Below are positions 43,717 to 52,778 of a stretch of DNA of 64,000 nt, one piece after another (positions within the stretch are counted from its first letter, which is position 1; each line of letters opens with the position of its first letter). The notes beneath the pieces were generated by a model. That model saw only the letters and a program-made list of their open reading frames with translations. It was not told the origin of the DNA and made no database searches. Position numbers and translations under genes: made by a program. The stretch covers positions 3,379,989 to 3,443,988 of the forward strand of contig NC_013517.1 in NCBI RefSeq assembly GCF_000024405.1. The letters run 5' to 3'. The DNA comes from Sebaldella termitidis ATCC 33386 (GTDB taxonomy: Bacteria > Fusobacteriota > Fusobacteriia > Fusobacteriales > Leptotrichiaceae).

Positions 43717-44541
43717 TTATTCCGAAAGCATCTCTTCCTGTATCTTGTTGTCATTTAAATATTTTATATTAAAGTAATTCAGGGTAATCAGAATTATTAT
43801 TGATAATTGAAGAAATACACTTAGTAAAACTGATATCTTTTCAGGAAAATACGCTGTTATACCTATCATCTGATATGAAAGATATGCAAGAAGTATACCG
43901 GCAAATCCTATTCCAGGCGTGGAATAATCAGATGAATTTTTTATAGCTTTTCTCATGGAATTTCCCAGATAAAAATATTCTTGAAAGAAGAAAATGCCTT
44001 TAGTAACTGCAAATATAAAAAAAACATAAATAGCAGCACTTATAAATATATTCTTATTTAGTGTTATTTTTACAATTATTCCTATTACCAAAAATTCTGC
44101 AAGTAAAAACTTAAATATCTTAAAAGCTGAGCTTTTTATTTCTGATAATGGATTGGTTTTTGTCCCTTGATCTACATATTTGCAAACTGAAATTACAATA
44201 CCAAAACAAAATATACTGTTAAAAAACAAATAAATAAAATCTGATAAATTTTTAAAGCGGTTAAACAGAATAAGTTCAGCCCACTCTTCTCCACGCCCTT
44301 CGTCTATAAGCCATCCGATTTTCAAATCTGTAAAAAATCTGTATATTTTCATTCCATAACTGCTTTCTGAAAACTTATCTGCTATCTCTATACTGTATAC
44401 ATTATAGAAATTTAGTAAAATCAATAGAATTATTACAGGCAAAAAATTCAAAAAATTTCTTTTTAAGATTTTTAATGTGTAGTTCAAAAATTCAAAACCT
44501 TCCAATTCCAGAATATTAAGATCTTCTTTTATTTCATTCAT
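43717..44541 (-). CDS. Multi-pass membrane protein of unknown function
   Basis: 274 aa with about six hydrophobic segments, including NFLPVIILLILLNFY and a C-terminal pair. The start at 44541 follows GGGGAG and is preferred over an ATG seven codons upstream. The overall pattern resembles DUF975- or glycerophosphoryl-type membrane-stabilising proteins with cytoplasmic termini, but no motif fixes a family. Unlinked to the mod operon, which ends with its own terminator before this gene. Confidence 0.6.
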   Translation of the reverse strand: MNEIKEDLNILELEGFEFLNYTLKILKRNFLNFLPVIILLILLNFYNVYSIEIADKFSESSYGMKIYRFFTDLKIGWLIDEGRGEEWAELILFNRFKNLSDFIYLFFNSIFCFGIVISVCKYVDQGTKTNPLSEIKSSAFKIFKFLLAEFLVIGIIVKITLNKNIFISAAIYVFFIFAVTKGIFFFQEYFYLGNSMRKAIKNSSDYSTPGIGFAGILLAYLSYQMIGITAYFPEKISVLLSVFLQLSIIILITLNYFNIKYLNDNKIQEEMLSE

Positions 44542-44620
44542 ATTTACTCCCCTAAAAATCATTCATTTTACATGAATTTTATTTTTAGTTGATTTTATCA
44601 TTAACAGAAATAAATATCAA

Positions 44621-44660
44621 TAAAAAAGATGACTTGGTACCAGCCAAAAATCATCTTTCC
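44621..44660 (-). terminator. Terminator of the mod operon
   Basis: Stem AAAGATGA/TCATCTTT with a loop of about 20 bases and a six-T run on the minus strand, some 35 bases after modD. Confidence 0.75.
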
Positions 44661-44693
44661 AATTATCCTGACATTTCTCTCAAAATAATAATG

Positions 44694-45539
44694 TTACAGC
44701 ATTTCCAGCTTTACCCCTACATCTGCAGGCTTAGCATTATAAAGGCTTGTTGTTACCACACCATCCACACCTGTTTTTACATAAGCTGATATATTCTTCT
44801 CATTTATTCCTCCCGCTGCAAGAAGAGATATATGAGGTGTCTTTTTCTTTATCCATATCACTGCTTCCTTCAATTCCTCAGGCTTTAATTTGTCAAACTG
44901 AATTCCGTCTACTCCCATCTCTGCCAGTCTCAATCCGTCCTCTAAAGATTCTGCCTCTGCTATTATCTTTTTTTCACAGCAATATTGTTTTATCTCTTTT
45001 ATTTTTTCAGCCAGACCGTCCATACCGCCGATAAAATTCAAATGCTGTTTAAAAATCAGAACTGTCTCCGAAATTCCAAGTCTGTGCGGATATCCTCCGC
45101 CTGCCAGAACTGATTTTATTGCCAGTGCCTTGGTTCCCGGAAATCCTTTTCTTGTTGTCAAAACAGCTACTTTTGGCTCCATTGCATTGCCTATATCTAC
45201 CATTCTTCTTGTCTGTGTAGCTATCCCCGAACAGTGATCAAGTATATTCTGCCCTGCTTTCCATGCCGTATGCAGATCTTCCGCCTTTCCTGTTCCCGAT
45301 ATCAGGATATCATTTTTCTTTGCCTTTTCACCGGACGGAATATAAAAAGTACACTCTATATTTAATTTTTTAAAAATTTTCTTTACTTCTTCTGTTCCGC
45401 AGACAACAGCCTCTTCCCGTATAAAATATGTTATTTTTCCGGGCTGGTCTCTTATTCCTAGCAAATGACTTGTTAAATCAAAGTAAGGTACATCCTCTTT
45501 TATAAATCTGTCTATTTCTTCACTGCTTAAATATAACAT
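44694..45539 (-). CDS. modD: ModD, quinolinate phosphoribosyltransferase-like
   Basis: 281 aa cytoplasmic protein of the NadC/ModD family. Conserved stretches include CSGIATQTRRMVD, TTRKGFPGTKALAIKSVLAGGG and GVDGIQFDKL. ModD paralogues are encoded in molybdate operons, and no NAD-synthesis genes are adjacent here, so this is ModD and not NadC. Its precise reaction is unknown. Last gene of modABCD, 16 bases after modC. Confidence 0.88.
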   Translation of the reverse strand: MLYLSSEEIDRFIKEDVPYFDLTSHLLGIRDQPGKITYFIREEAVVCGTEEVKKIFKKLNIECTFYIPSGEKAKKNDILISGTGKAEDLHTAWKAGQNILDHCSGIATQTRRMVDIGNAMEPKVAVLTTRKGFPGTKALAIKSVLAGGGYPHRLGISETVLIFKQHLNFIGGMDGLAEKIKEIKQYCCEKKIIAEAESLEDGLRLAEMGVDGIQFDKLKPEELKEAVIWIKKKTPHISLLAAGGINEKNISAYVKTGVDGVVTTSLYNAKPADVGVKLEML

Positions 45540-45555
45540 TATGGTTTCTCTCCTT

Positions 45556-46251
45556 TTACAAATATTTATAAAAAAATCTTTCTCCTGTTTTTCTTATTTC
45601 ATCAGTTACACTTATTATTTCCCCAAGCCTCCCATTTCTCATCACACCTATTCTCTCAGAAAGATATACCGCCTCGTTAATATCATGTGTTACATGTATT
45701 ACTACAGGTTTGTAATCTTTATGTATTGCTTTCAGAAGTTTTTGTGTTTCCTTTTTTGTAATATAATCCAAAGCACTCATCGGCTCATCCAGCAGCAGTA
45801 TCCCGGGCTTTACAATCAATGCCCTTGCCAGTGCAGTTCTTTGTTTTTCGCCGCCGCTGAGATTCCCTATGTCTCTCTGCATCAAATGTAGTATTCCTAA
45901 CTTTTCTGCAATAGCCGATACATTTTTTTCTGCTTCCTTTTTGGAAGCTTTTCTTATCTTTAAAGGAAAAGCTATGTTCTGATATACATTCATATGACTG
46001 AATAATTCAAAATTCTGATAGACAAAGCCTATTCCTCTTTTTTCCGGCGGTAATTTTGTAAGCTCATAATTATTTAAAAAAATTTTTCCTGCAAGCTTAT
46101 GATATTTTCCTGCTATACTTTCAAGAAAAAGTGTCTTTCCCGAACCGGTTTCACCTAATATTACAAAATACTCCTCTTTTCCAAGTGTCAGATTTATACT
46201 TCCAAGCTTAAATTTTCCTATCTCCAGATATAAATTTTCAATTTTCAGCAT
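45556..46251 (-). CDS. modC: Molybdate ABC transporter ATP-binding protein
   Basis: 231 aa ATPase. Walker A GETGSGKT, Q-loop YQNFELF, signature LSGGEKQR, Walker B ILLLDEP and switch HVTHD are all present. It lacks the C-terminal molybdate-binding (TOBE) domain of E. coli ModC, as in many short ModC/WtpC proteins. The start at 46251 overlaps modB by 14 bases and follows AAAGGAAA. Confidence 0.9.
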   Translation of the reverse strand: MLKIENLYLEIGKFKLGSINLTLGKEEYFVILGETGSGKTLFLESIAGKYHKLAGKIFLNNYELTKLPPEKRGIGFVYQNFELFSHMNVYQNIAFPLKIRKASKKEAEKNVSAIAEKLGILHLMQRDIGNLSGGEKQRTALARALIVKPGILLLDEPMSALDYITKKETQKLLKAIHKDYKPVVIHVTHDINEAVYLSERIGVMRNGRLGEIISVTDEIRKTGERFFYKYL

Positions 46252-47047
46252 ATTTTTTTCCTTTATTAAATAAATATTCAAAGATTAACATACAAGATAT
46301 GGAAATAATTATCAATACTGCCGAAATACCAATAGCCAGATCAAGATCCCCTGTTGACATATTCAGCATTATAGAAGTCGGTATTATCTCCGTTTTCATT
46401 TTTGTAGCGCCTGCCACCATTATAACTGCTCCATACTCACCCAAAGCTCTTGTCCATGTCATAATAATTACTGATAACAGTGTATTTTTAAGCAGAGGAA
46501 GAATTATGTATAAAAAAACCTGTATATCATTGCAGCCTAGTGTTTTAGCCACAAACAATACTTTTTTATTTATATCTTCAAAAGCCGTTACTGTTTGCTT
46601 TACAGCAAAGGGTAAATTCACAAAAATCTGAGCCAGAATTATTCCCTGTCTGGTAAAAATAAAATCAATATTCAGATAATTATTCAAAAAATCACCTATC
46701 CCCATGCGTCCGAATAAAAGCAGCAAGGCTATACCAGATACTATATGCGGCAGTGACATCGGAATACATAATATCTGTATTATTATTTTTTTGAATTTTT
46801 CTGTTTTAAATATAAAGTAAGCACTTGGAATTGCTGTCACTATACAGAAAACCGTAGAAATTACCGAAGTTCTCAGACTCAGAAATATCGAAAATCTTAT
46901 TTCCTTTGATTTCAGACAAACCGGCACGGCTGCTGCCCCTTTTATGATAAGCATTATTATCGGGCTGGTTAAAAATATAAATACCAATATAAAAATCATA
47001 AATAAAATATAATGAAAAATTTTATTTACAGCAAACTTTCCTTTCAT
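46238..47047 (-). CDS. modB: Molybdate ABC transporter permease
   Basis: 269 aa inner-membrane permease with about six helices. The cytoplasmic EAA-type loop carries ALGEYGAVIMVAG, characteristic of ModB/CysT-family tungstate and molybdate permeases. The start overlaps the modA stop by four bases (ATGA). Confidence 0.9.
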   Translation of the reverse strand: MKGKFAVNKIFHYILFMIFILVFIFLTSPIIMLIIKGAAAVPVCLKSKEIRFSIFLSLRTSVISTVFCIVTAIPSAYFIFKTEKFKKIIIQILCIPMSLPHIVSGIALLLLFGRMGIGDFLNNYLNIDFIFTRQGIILAQIFVNLPFAVKQTVTAFEDINKKVLFVAKTLGCNDIQVFLYIILPLLKNTLLSVIIMTWTRALGEYGAVIMVAGATKMKTEIIPTSIMLNMSTGDLDLAIGISAVLIIISISCMLIFEYLFNKGKKYAEN

Positions 47048-47862
47048 TCCGTTACTGGTTTAAAACCATATTTTGCAAATATTTCCTTCCCTTTTTCAGA
47101 AGACACAAACTTAATAAACTTATCTGCCATATCTGCTTTTTCGCTGTTTTTTACAATACCTCCGGCTATAATCTGGTCAATATTTTTTTCAGGCTGTATT
47201 TCTGTTATCTCCAGCTTGTCATTTCCATAAACCGAATCTATTGTTGCTATCATTGCATCTGCCTTTCCTGTAGTCAGCTGAACTACCATTTCATTTACTG
47301 TTGCAGCTCTTGAAACTACATTATCATTAATAATTTCCAGTTTATTTTTCTTTAAAATTTCCTGTGCCGTTTTTCCTATTGCACTGGCTTTTTCATCTCC
47401 CAGAATAACTTTCACATCTTTTTTCCCAAGATCTTCCAATGTTTTTATCTCTTTGGGATTTCCCTTTAATGTTACAATTGCCGGCGTATGATGGGCTACA
47501 GTTATATAATCCAAGACTAAATCCTTACTTTTCGCTGCTTCGTAATTCGGTACCGAACCGACTATATAGACATCTCCTTTGCCGGTGGTTTCCAACTGAG
47601 TCAGAAGCTGACCCGATCCTGCATAATTAAATTCTATCGTAACATTTTCCTGCTCCTCAAAAAGCTGTGCTATCTCATCCATTGGCTTTTTCAAGCCTGC
47701 ACCTGAATATACCTGCAGTACTTCTTTTTCTTTAACACTGTCATCTGTCAGTTCAGCGGCTTTTGTTTCTGTTTCCTTAACACCTGTATCATTTTTTGTC
47801 CCGCAAGATAAAATCATTGTAAGTATTGTCATGAAAAACAGTGTTTTCAAGATTTTTTCCAT
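47044..47862 (-). CDS. modA: Molybdate-binding lipoprotein
   Basis: 272 aa periplasmic binding protein with a lipoprotein signal (lipobox MILSCG, lipidated Cys20). Family motifs are VYSGAGLKKPMDEIAQLFE, FNYAGSGQLLTQLE and the C-terminal FAKYGFKPV. It is closer to ModA/WtpA oxyanion binders than to sulfate binders; molybdate versus tungstate is not decided. First gene of the operon, with ribosome binding site GAGGAGG. Confidence 0.9.
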   Translation of the reverse strand: MEKILKTLFFMTILTMILSCGTKNDTGVKETETKAAELTDDSVKEKEVLQVYSGAGLKKPMDEIAQLFEEQENVTIEFNYAGSGQLLTQLETTGKGDVYIVGSVPNYEAAKSKDLVLDYITVAHHTPAIVTLKGNPKEIKTLEDLGKKDVKVILGDEKASAIGKTAQEILKKNKLEIINDNVVSRAATVNEMVVQLTTGKADAMIATIDSVYGNDKLEITEIQPEKNIDQIIAGGIVKNSEKADMADKFIKFVSSEKGKEIFAKYGFKPVTE

Positions 47863-47967
47863 AAATATTCCTCCTCTTTAATTAATTAATTTTTTTATAT
47901 CAATATGATTTATAACCCGTTTCATCACGTTACATTACTTTATATTACTTTTCATAATCTTAAACTA

Positions 47968-47996
47968 AGAATATCAGATATAACAATCTAAGTCAA
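47968..47996 (-). promoter_or_regulatory. Promoter of the modABCD operon
   Basis: Minus-strand -35 TTGACT (47996-47991), 17-base spacer, -10 TATTCT (47973-47968). The leader of about 100 nt contains near-repeats GTAATATAAA/GTAATGTAAC and an imperfect dyad with arms TAAC and GTTA, possibly a metal-responsive operator; no ModE gene is in view. No other feature was seen between 47997 and the terminator at 48132. Confidence 0.6.
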
Positions 47997-48131
47997 TCAT
48001 TTACATTTATTTTTTTCATTTTATACAATATTTCTTATTCACTTTTAATTTTATATTTTCTGCTTCTGTTAATTGAATAAACGGATTATAGTATCAAATT
48101 CTTCTCACTTTTTTAAAAACTTTTGCAAACT

Positions 48132-48164
48132 AAAAAAAGAGTCATTTTATCTGACTCTTTTTCA
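48132..48164 (-). terminator. Terminator of the ABC transporter operon
   Basis: Perfect stem AAAAAGAGTCA/TGACTCTTTTT with a 7-base loop and a T-run on the minus strand. Confidence 0.85.
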
Positions 48165-48194
48165 TATTCTATATTTCTGCTCTTTATAATAAAA

Positions 48195-49934
48195 TTATCT
48201 GAACTTCCACTCTGAACTCTCCTGCTGTATCTGATAAAGCTGTCTGTATAATCCGTTTTTCTCCATTAATTTTTCATGTGTCCCTGATTCTTCCAGCTTC
48301 CCGTCCTTTAGGACAAGTATCTGATCGGCATTTACCACTGTACGGAGTCTGTGTGCTATTACCACCACTGTTTTCTCCTTTACCAGCTCCGACAGTGCTG
48401 TCTGTATCTCCACTTCATTTTCGGGATCCAGTGATGATGTTGCCTCGTCCAGCAGTATTACCGGAGCATTTTTCAAAATTGCCCTTGCTATGGAAATTCT
48501 CTGTCTCTCACCGCCCGAGAGCGTTCCGCCGTTTTCTCCAATTACAGTATCATATCCTTCCGGCATTTCCATAATAAATTCATGGCACCTTGCCCTTTTG
48601 GCAGCCTCTATGATTTCTTCCTTTGAAGCATTTATATTTCCTATCTTTATATTGTTATAAACACTGTCATTAAACAATACTACATCCTGAAATACAAACG
48701 ACATATAGGTCATAAGCTTCTCAGGCTCTATTTCTTTTATATCTGTTCCGCCGAGAGTAATTCTTCCCCTGCTGACATCCCAAAACCTTGCCAGCAGATG
48801 TGAAATTGTACTTTTACCGCTTCCTGACGGTCCTACCAGAGCCGTTACCTCACCTTGTTTTATATGAGCGGAAAAATCACTTATTACCTCATCGGCATTA
48901 TAGGCAAAAGAAACATTTTCCAGTTTGAAATCAAAATTTTCTATATTTATGTCACTTCTTCCCAGCATCTCTTTTTCATTACGCAATGTCTGCATTCTTT
49001 TGGTAGCAACCATAAAATAGTTCAGCGAAGCAGATAATGTCAGTACTGTTACAAGCGGAGAATAAATTTTTACACTTATCAGAATAAACAATATATATGA
49101 AATTATCGGTATACTTCCGCTCAAAAGCAGATTTGTGCCTGTAAATACTACTATTCCTATTCCTGTCTGTAAAAATACTACTGCTGTCGTGACAATCGTT
49201 CCTGTAATTCCCTCGAATATTATTGATTCTTTCATAAAATTATGCATTGCCCTATCCAGAGCCGCAAATTTTTCTCCGCCTAAATTAAAGGCTTTTACCA
49301 CTTTTATTCCGTCTATATATTCATGCACCTGATCGGAAACACGAAGCTTTGCTTTGACATGCCTTTCTCCGTATCTGATCTGTATTTTCTTTGTGAGGAA
49401 TATAAACAGTGCTGTTACAGGCAGTGTTATATAAACTGCTGCTGCCATTCTCCAGTCATAAACAGCCAGCATAATACAAACAAGAGTTGCCGAAATCACA
49501 TTTCCTATAAGCTGCGGAATTACATGCGACAGGGCATTTTCTATTCTTGTACAGTCCTCCATCATATTTACTGTTATTTCAGACAGATTTTTCCTGTTAA
49601 AAAAGCTCAGAGGAAGCTTTCTTATATGCTCTGCAATATCCAGTCTCGTATCTTCCGATTCGCTGTATGCATTAAAATAAGTTTTATTATATTCATTCAT
49701 ATATATAAATCCCTGCAAAACTGCCAATACAATTCCTGCCAAAAAATAAACAAGGATTTTTTGCGTGTTCATGTTTCCTTCGTCAAGTACAAAAGGCCTT
49801 ATTACTTCATTTATAATGTTTATTACTATTCCAAATGCCGCCATTATGGAGAAATTAGTCAATACACAGGCTGCAATGGCTTTTTTTAATCCTTTGTATC
49901 CTTCATCAGAAAGAAATAATAATTTTTGCAGCAT
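48195..49934 (-). CDS. ABC transporter half-unit (permease-ATPase), IrtB/YbtQ-like
   Basis: 579 aa: six-helix membrane domain (residues 1-320) fused to an ATPase. Walker A GPSGSGKST, signature LSGGERQR, Walker B VILLDEATSSLD and switch His in IAHRL are intact. It pairs with the upstream half-unit through a TAATG overlap, giving a heterodimer. Members of this subfamily (YbtPQ, IrtAB) have an exporter fold but import iron-siderophore; others export peptides or drugs. No siderophore or peptide genes are adjacent, so cargo is open. Confidence 0.88.
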   Translation of the reverse strand: MLQKLLFLSDEGYKGLKKAIAACVLTNFSIMAAFGIVINIINEVIRPFVLDEGNMNTQKILVYFLAGIVLAVLQGFIYMNEYNKTYFNAYSESEDTRLDIAEHIRKLPLSFFNRKNLSEITVNMMEDCTRIENALSHVIPQLIGNVISATLVCIMLAVYDWRMAAAVYITLPVTALFIFLTKKIQIRYGERHVKAKLRVSDQVHEYIDGIKVVKAFNLGGEKFAALDRAMHNFMKESIIFEGITGTIVTTAVVFLQTGIGIVVFTGTNLLLSGSIPIISYILFILISVKIYSPLVTVLTLSASLNYFMVATKRMQTLRNEKEMLGRSDINIENFDFKLENVSFAYNADEVISDFSAHIKQGEVTALVGPSGSGKSTISHLLARFWDVSRGRITLGGTDIKEIEPEKLMTYMSFVFQDVVLFNDSVYNNIKIGNINASKEEIIEAAKRARCHEFIMEMPEGYDTVIGENGGTLSGGERQRISIARAILKNAPVILLDEATSSLDPENEVEIQTALSELVKEKTVVVIAHRLRTVVNADQILVLKDGKLEESGTHEKLMEKNGLYRQLYQIQQESSEWKFR

Positions 49935-51733
49935 TATTGATCACCCTCTTCCACAAGATGCCATGACAGAGCCTTTGTATAATTTTCCCACATCTTATAA
50001 TATTTCCCTTCTTTTTCCATTAGTTCCCCGTGTTTACCCTCTTCCGTTATTTTTCCTTTATCCATAACTATTATATTATCGGCATTCTGTATCGTGGAAA
50101 GCCTGTGTGCAATAATCAAGGCTGTTTTATTTTTTATCAGTTCTCCGAGAGCATTTTGTATCTTCATCTCATTTTCCGGATCTGAAAAAGCAGTAGCTTC
50201 ATCCAGAATAATTACAGGTGCATCTTTCAAAACAGCCCTTGCCAGTGCTATCCTCTGACGTTCTCCCCCTGAAAGATGAATGCTTTTGGTTCCTATAACA
50301 GTATCGTATTTCATCGGCAGCTCCATAATGAAATCATGACATTGTGCTGCTTTGGCAGCTTTTATGACCTCATCCATACCGGCTGTTTTATTTCCCATAA
50401 GAATATTTTCGGAAATACTCTGTTTAAATAAAAATATATCCTGAAATACAAAGCTTATATTCTTCATCAGCTCTTCCGAAGCAATATCACGAATATCCAC
50501 ATTATCTATAGTAATCCTTCCTTCCGACACGTCAAAGAATCTTGCTGTCAAATGCCCTATTGTACTTTTCCCGCTTCCTGAGGCACCTACAAGTGCTGTT
50601 ATCTCCCCCTGCTTCGCTTTGAAAGAAACAGAGCTTAATGCTTCATTTTCTTTGGAATCATTATATGAAAAACTTACATTTTCAAAAGCAATGTCATATC
50701 CGTTTATTGATTTCGGACTTGCAGCTTCCGGGAGCGGTCTTATATCTGTTATTTTGTCCATTCTTTCAATACCGTCGACTATTTCCGAGCTCATTGACGA
50801 TACATACATTAATTTCATAAACAGTGAAGAAAATGATCCTGACAATATCAGATAAAATATAAATGTCATGGCAAAGCTTCTCTTCTCATTGGTTTTTGAA
50901 AAAATAAGCAGTCCGGCAGGTATCAGAAAAAGATATACATTATTAATCAATACAAAAAATAACGTCATTATCTGCCTGAAATTATTAGTGTATTCCAGAC
51001 AAAATTTCGTATAGATTTTTATTGTTTCACGAAATTTTTTGAACGAAAATACAGTCTGGTTAAAAGCCTTTATTATATAAATTCCTCTTATATATTCCAC
51101 TGAAGCACTGTTCATTTCCTCAAGGGCATCCTGATAAAGCTTCATAAATTTATTTGCTTTCGTTTTCCCGAATGATCTTGTCTGTACGTAATAAGCAAGT
51201 ACTACCGGGATCAGCGACGCCAGTCCCAGCCGAAAATCAAAGAGAAACAAGAATATAAGCAGAATTACAGGTGCCGAAAATGAACCTGCCATATCCGGCA
51301 GCTGGTGTGCTATGAATACTTCCAGTTTCTCAATATTTTCATCTATTATCTTCCTCATTCTTCCCACAGAATTCGTTGAATGAAATCCCAAGGGCAGCTT
51401 CGCAAGATGTGTTATAAACTGAAGCCTTAATTTATACAAGGTTTTAAATGCAGCTATATGTGAACAGCATAATCCTGCAAAATTCAGGAATACTGTCATA
51501 AAAACTCCGATAAATGCAAGCCAGCCGTAATTAATCATCTTAATACCGTCTATTCCAGCTACATTTCCTGATGCATCAAACAGCTCTTTTATGATGAAAT
51601 AAACTGCAGCAAAAGGTATAAAGGAAGCAAGCGTAGATAATACCGATAAAACACAGGATATATACACCAGTCCTTTTTCAACAGTTGCCAGTTCCCACAG
51701 TCTTTTCATTCCTGTTGCTTTTTCATTTTCCAT
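49934..51733 (-). CDS. ABC transporter half-unit (permease-ATPase), IrtA/YbtP-like
   Basis: 599 aa, same architecture as its partner. Walker A GASGSGKST, signature HLSGGERQR, Walker B VIILDEATAFSDPENE. The Phe-Ser-Asp D-loop, in place of Ser-Leu-Asp, is typical of the YbtP/IrtA-like group and of asymmetric heterodimers. The start at 51733 follows GGGAGG; an ATG 16 codons earlier is possible. Controlled from a promoter with a palindrome over its start point. Confidence 0.88.
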   Translation of the reverse strand: MENEKATGMKRLWELATVEKGLVYISCVLSVLSTLASFIPFAAVYFIIKELFDASGNVAGIDGIKMINYGWLAFIGVFMTVFLNFAGLCCSHIAAFKTLYKLRLQFITHLAKLPLGFHSTNSVGRMRKIIDENIEKLEVFIAHQLPDMAGSFSAPVILLIFLFLFDFRLGLASLIPVVLAYYVQTRSFGKTKANKFMKLYQDALEEMNSASVEYIRGIYIIKAFNQTVFSFKKFRETIKIYTKFCLEYTNNFRQIMTLFFVLINNVYLFLIPAGLLIFSKTNEKRSFAMTFIFYLILSGSFSSLFMKLMYVSSMSSEIVDGIERMDKITDIRPLPEAASPKSINGYDIAFENVSFSYNDSKENEALSSVSFKAKQGEITALVGASGSGKSTIGHLTARFFDVSEGRITIDNVDIRDIASEELMKNISFVFQDIFLFKQSISENILMGNKTAGMDEVIKAAKAAQCHDFIMELPMKYDTVIGTKSIHLSGGERQRIALARAVLKDAPVIILDEATAFSDPENEMKIQNALGELIKNKTALIIAHRLSTIQNADNIIVMDKGKITEEGKHGELMEKEGKYYKMWENYTKALSWHLVEEGDQ

Positions 51734-51765
51734 TTTTCTTATTCCTCCCTGCTTAAAACAAATAT

Positions 51766-51821
51766 ATATTTTGAATATCAAAATATTATATATTATATAC
51801 CCATAATCTTAAAAAAGTCAA
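51766..51821 (-). promoter_or_regulatory. Promoter and palindromic operator of the ABC transporter operon
   Basis: Minus-strand -35 TTGACT (51821-51816), 18-base spacer, -10 TATAAT (51797-51792). A perfect 9-bp inverted repeat ATATTTTGA-N3-TCAAAATAT (51766-51786) covers the expected start point. A weaker second copy (ATTTTG-N5-CAAAAT) lies at 51961-51977. Confidence 0.65.
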
Positions 51822-51897
51822 AACATTATTGATATTTCTGCTATAAATTTTTATTATCAAAATATATTTTTTTGAAAATTAATAAAATTTTATAAAA

Positions 51898-51921
51898 AAA
51901 GAACTGCCTGTCCAGTTCTTC
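51898..51921 (-). terminator. Terminator-like hairpin, minus strand
   Basis: Stem AAGAACTG/CAGTTCTT with a 6-base loop, followed on the minus strand by seven T. It may end transcripts from the gene at 52288 or from an unseen minus-strand RNA. A separate hairpin with arms CCAATA and TATTGG (51987-52013) lies nearby. Confidence 0.55.
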
Positions 51922-52046
51922 TATATATATATATCTTCGTTTCTTATCAATCATCTGAAAATTTTGTATATCAAAATATTAACAAGCCAATAATTCTAAA
52001 TAAGAAATATTGGATAGGCATGCTCAAAATATTATAAACACTACCA

Positions 52047-52075
52047 TTGACAGAACACATAATTAGAGGTATAAA
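52047..52075 (+). promoter_or_regulatory. Consensus promoter of a candidate small RNA
   Basis: -35 TTGACA (52047-52052), 17-base spacer, -10 TATAAA (52070-52075), on the plus strand where no protein-coding gene follows before the converging gene at 52288. Confidence 0.65.
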
Positions 52076-52081
52076 ATAGTA

Positions 52082-52222
52082 TAAGAGTCGGGTTAATTTT
52101 ATCAAAAAATTTATAATATCATAAACAAACTGCGTCTATACACTGAATTTTTTTTCAGTAAGTGAACAGACCTCTTTATTAACTTCAATATGAAGCTGAG
52201 TTCGTAAAAGAGATCTTTTTTA
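52082..52222 (+). ncRNA. Candidate small RNA of about 140 nt
   Basis: It starts about seven bases after a near-consensus promoter and ends in a terminator made of GACCTCTTT paired with AAAGAGATC (one mismatch) and a run of six T. Inside are a hairpin ACTGAA-T6-TTCAGT (52142-52159) and, within the terminator loop, CTTCA-ATA-TGAAG. No ORF with a ribosome binding site is present. The family is not recognised. A decayed gene with its signals intact is the main alternative. Confidence 0.45.
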
Positions 52223-52287
52223 ATATCTTATAACTCCGTTCTTCTTATAAAGCTGCGGCAGCACCGAAAAAGCATGTATTAATTTTA

Positions 52288-52665
52288 TCACTCGCTGCAG
52301 TGCGGATTATCTGATCCGCTTCCTTTTAATTCTGATATTCTGGAAACTGCTGTTTCAGAAAGAAATACTATCTCAGATTTTTCACCTTTTATATTTTCAC
52401 CTGAAATCATAAGACCGTTGGAATTCTCATTATACTCTATTTCCAGATAACGTCTGAATAACAGACCGGTTTTTTCATCAATTACTTCAGCAACAATATT
52501 GGGAGAAGTAATCTGGCTGATTTCAGTATCAATAATCATATTTTCATGGATTTTATCAAAAAGCTTTCTCATCAGTGCAGATACTTCTGCTGCTGAAACA
52601 ATACCATTTTCTTTAATATAATCGGAAAACTGTCCTGCAAGAATCTCTGCTATATCGTTTTTCAT
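52288..52665 (-). CDS. Small protein of unknown function, divergent from mop
   Basis: 125 aa, acidic, no membrane helix; the start at 52665 follows GGGGTG. A helical N-terminal third is followed by probable beta-strands, and it ends with Asn-Pro-His-Cys-Ser-Glu. It is transcribed divergently from the aldehyde oxidoreductase gene from a good promoter of its own. No family is recognised, and a regulatory link to mop is only positional. Confidence 0.6.
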   Translation of the reverse strand: MKNDIAEILAGQFSDYIKENGIVSAAEVSALMRKLFDKIHENMIIDTEISQITSPNIVAEVIDEKTGLLFRRYLEIEYNENSNGLMISGENIKGEKSEIVFLSETAVSRISELKGSGSDNPHCSE

Positions 52666-52700
52666 AATATACACCCCGCTATTTAATTTTATTACATATA

Positions 52701-52729
52701 ATATTACAGTTACTGAAATAATAAGTCAA
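52701..52729 (-). promoter_or_regulatory. Promoter of the gene at 52288
   Basis: Minus-strand -35 TTGACT (52729-52724), 17-base spacer containing the small dyad CAGTAACTG, -10 TAATAT (52706-52701). Confidence 0.6.
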
Positions 52730-52778
52730 CTTTTATTTATATAAAATATAAAGTAATAACGGCTAATCAAGCTTATTT

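Noticed and set aside
47890-47960. Possible ModE box or Moco riboswitch in the mod leader
   Set aside because: Repeats and an imperfect dyad are visible, but they do not match the ModE consensus and no riboswitch-like multi-stem fold could be drawn.
51846-51955. Minus-strand frame of about 37 codons near the terminator-like hairpin
   Set aside because: It begins with ATG but has no ribosome binding site, and its codons run through the hairpin and AT-rich sequence.
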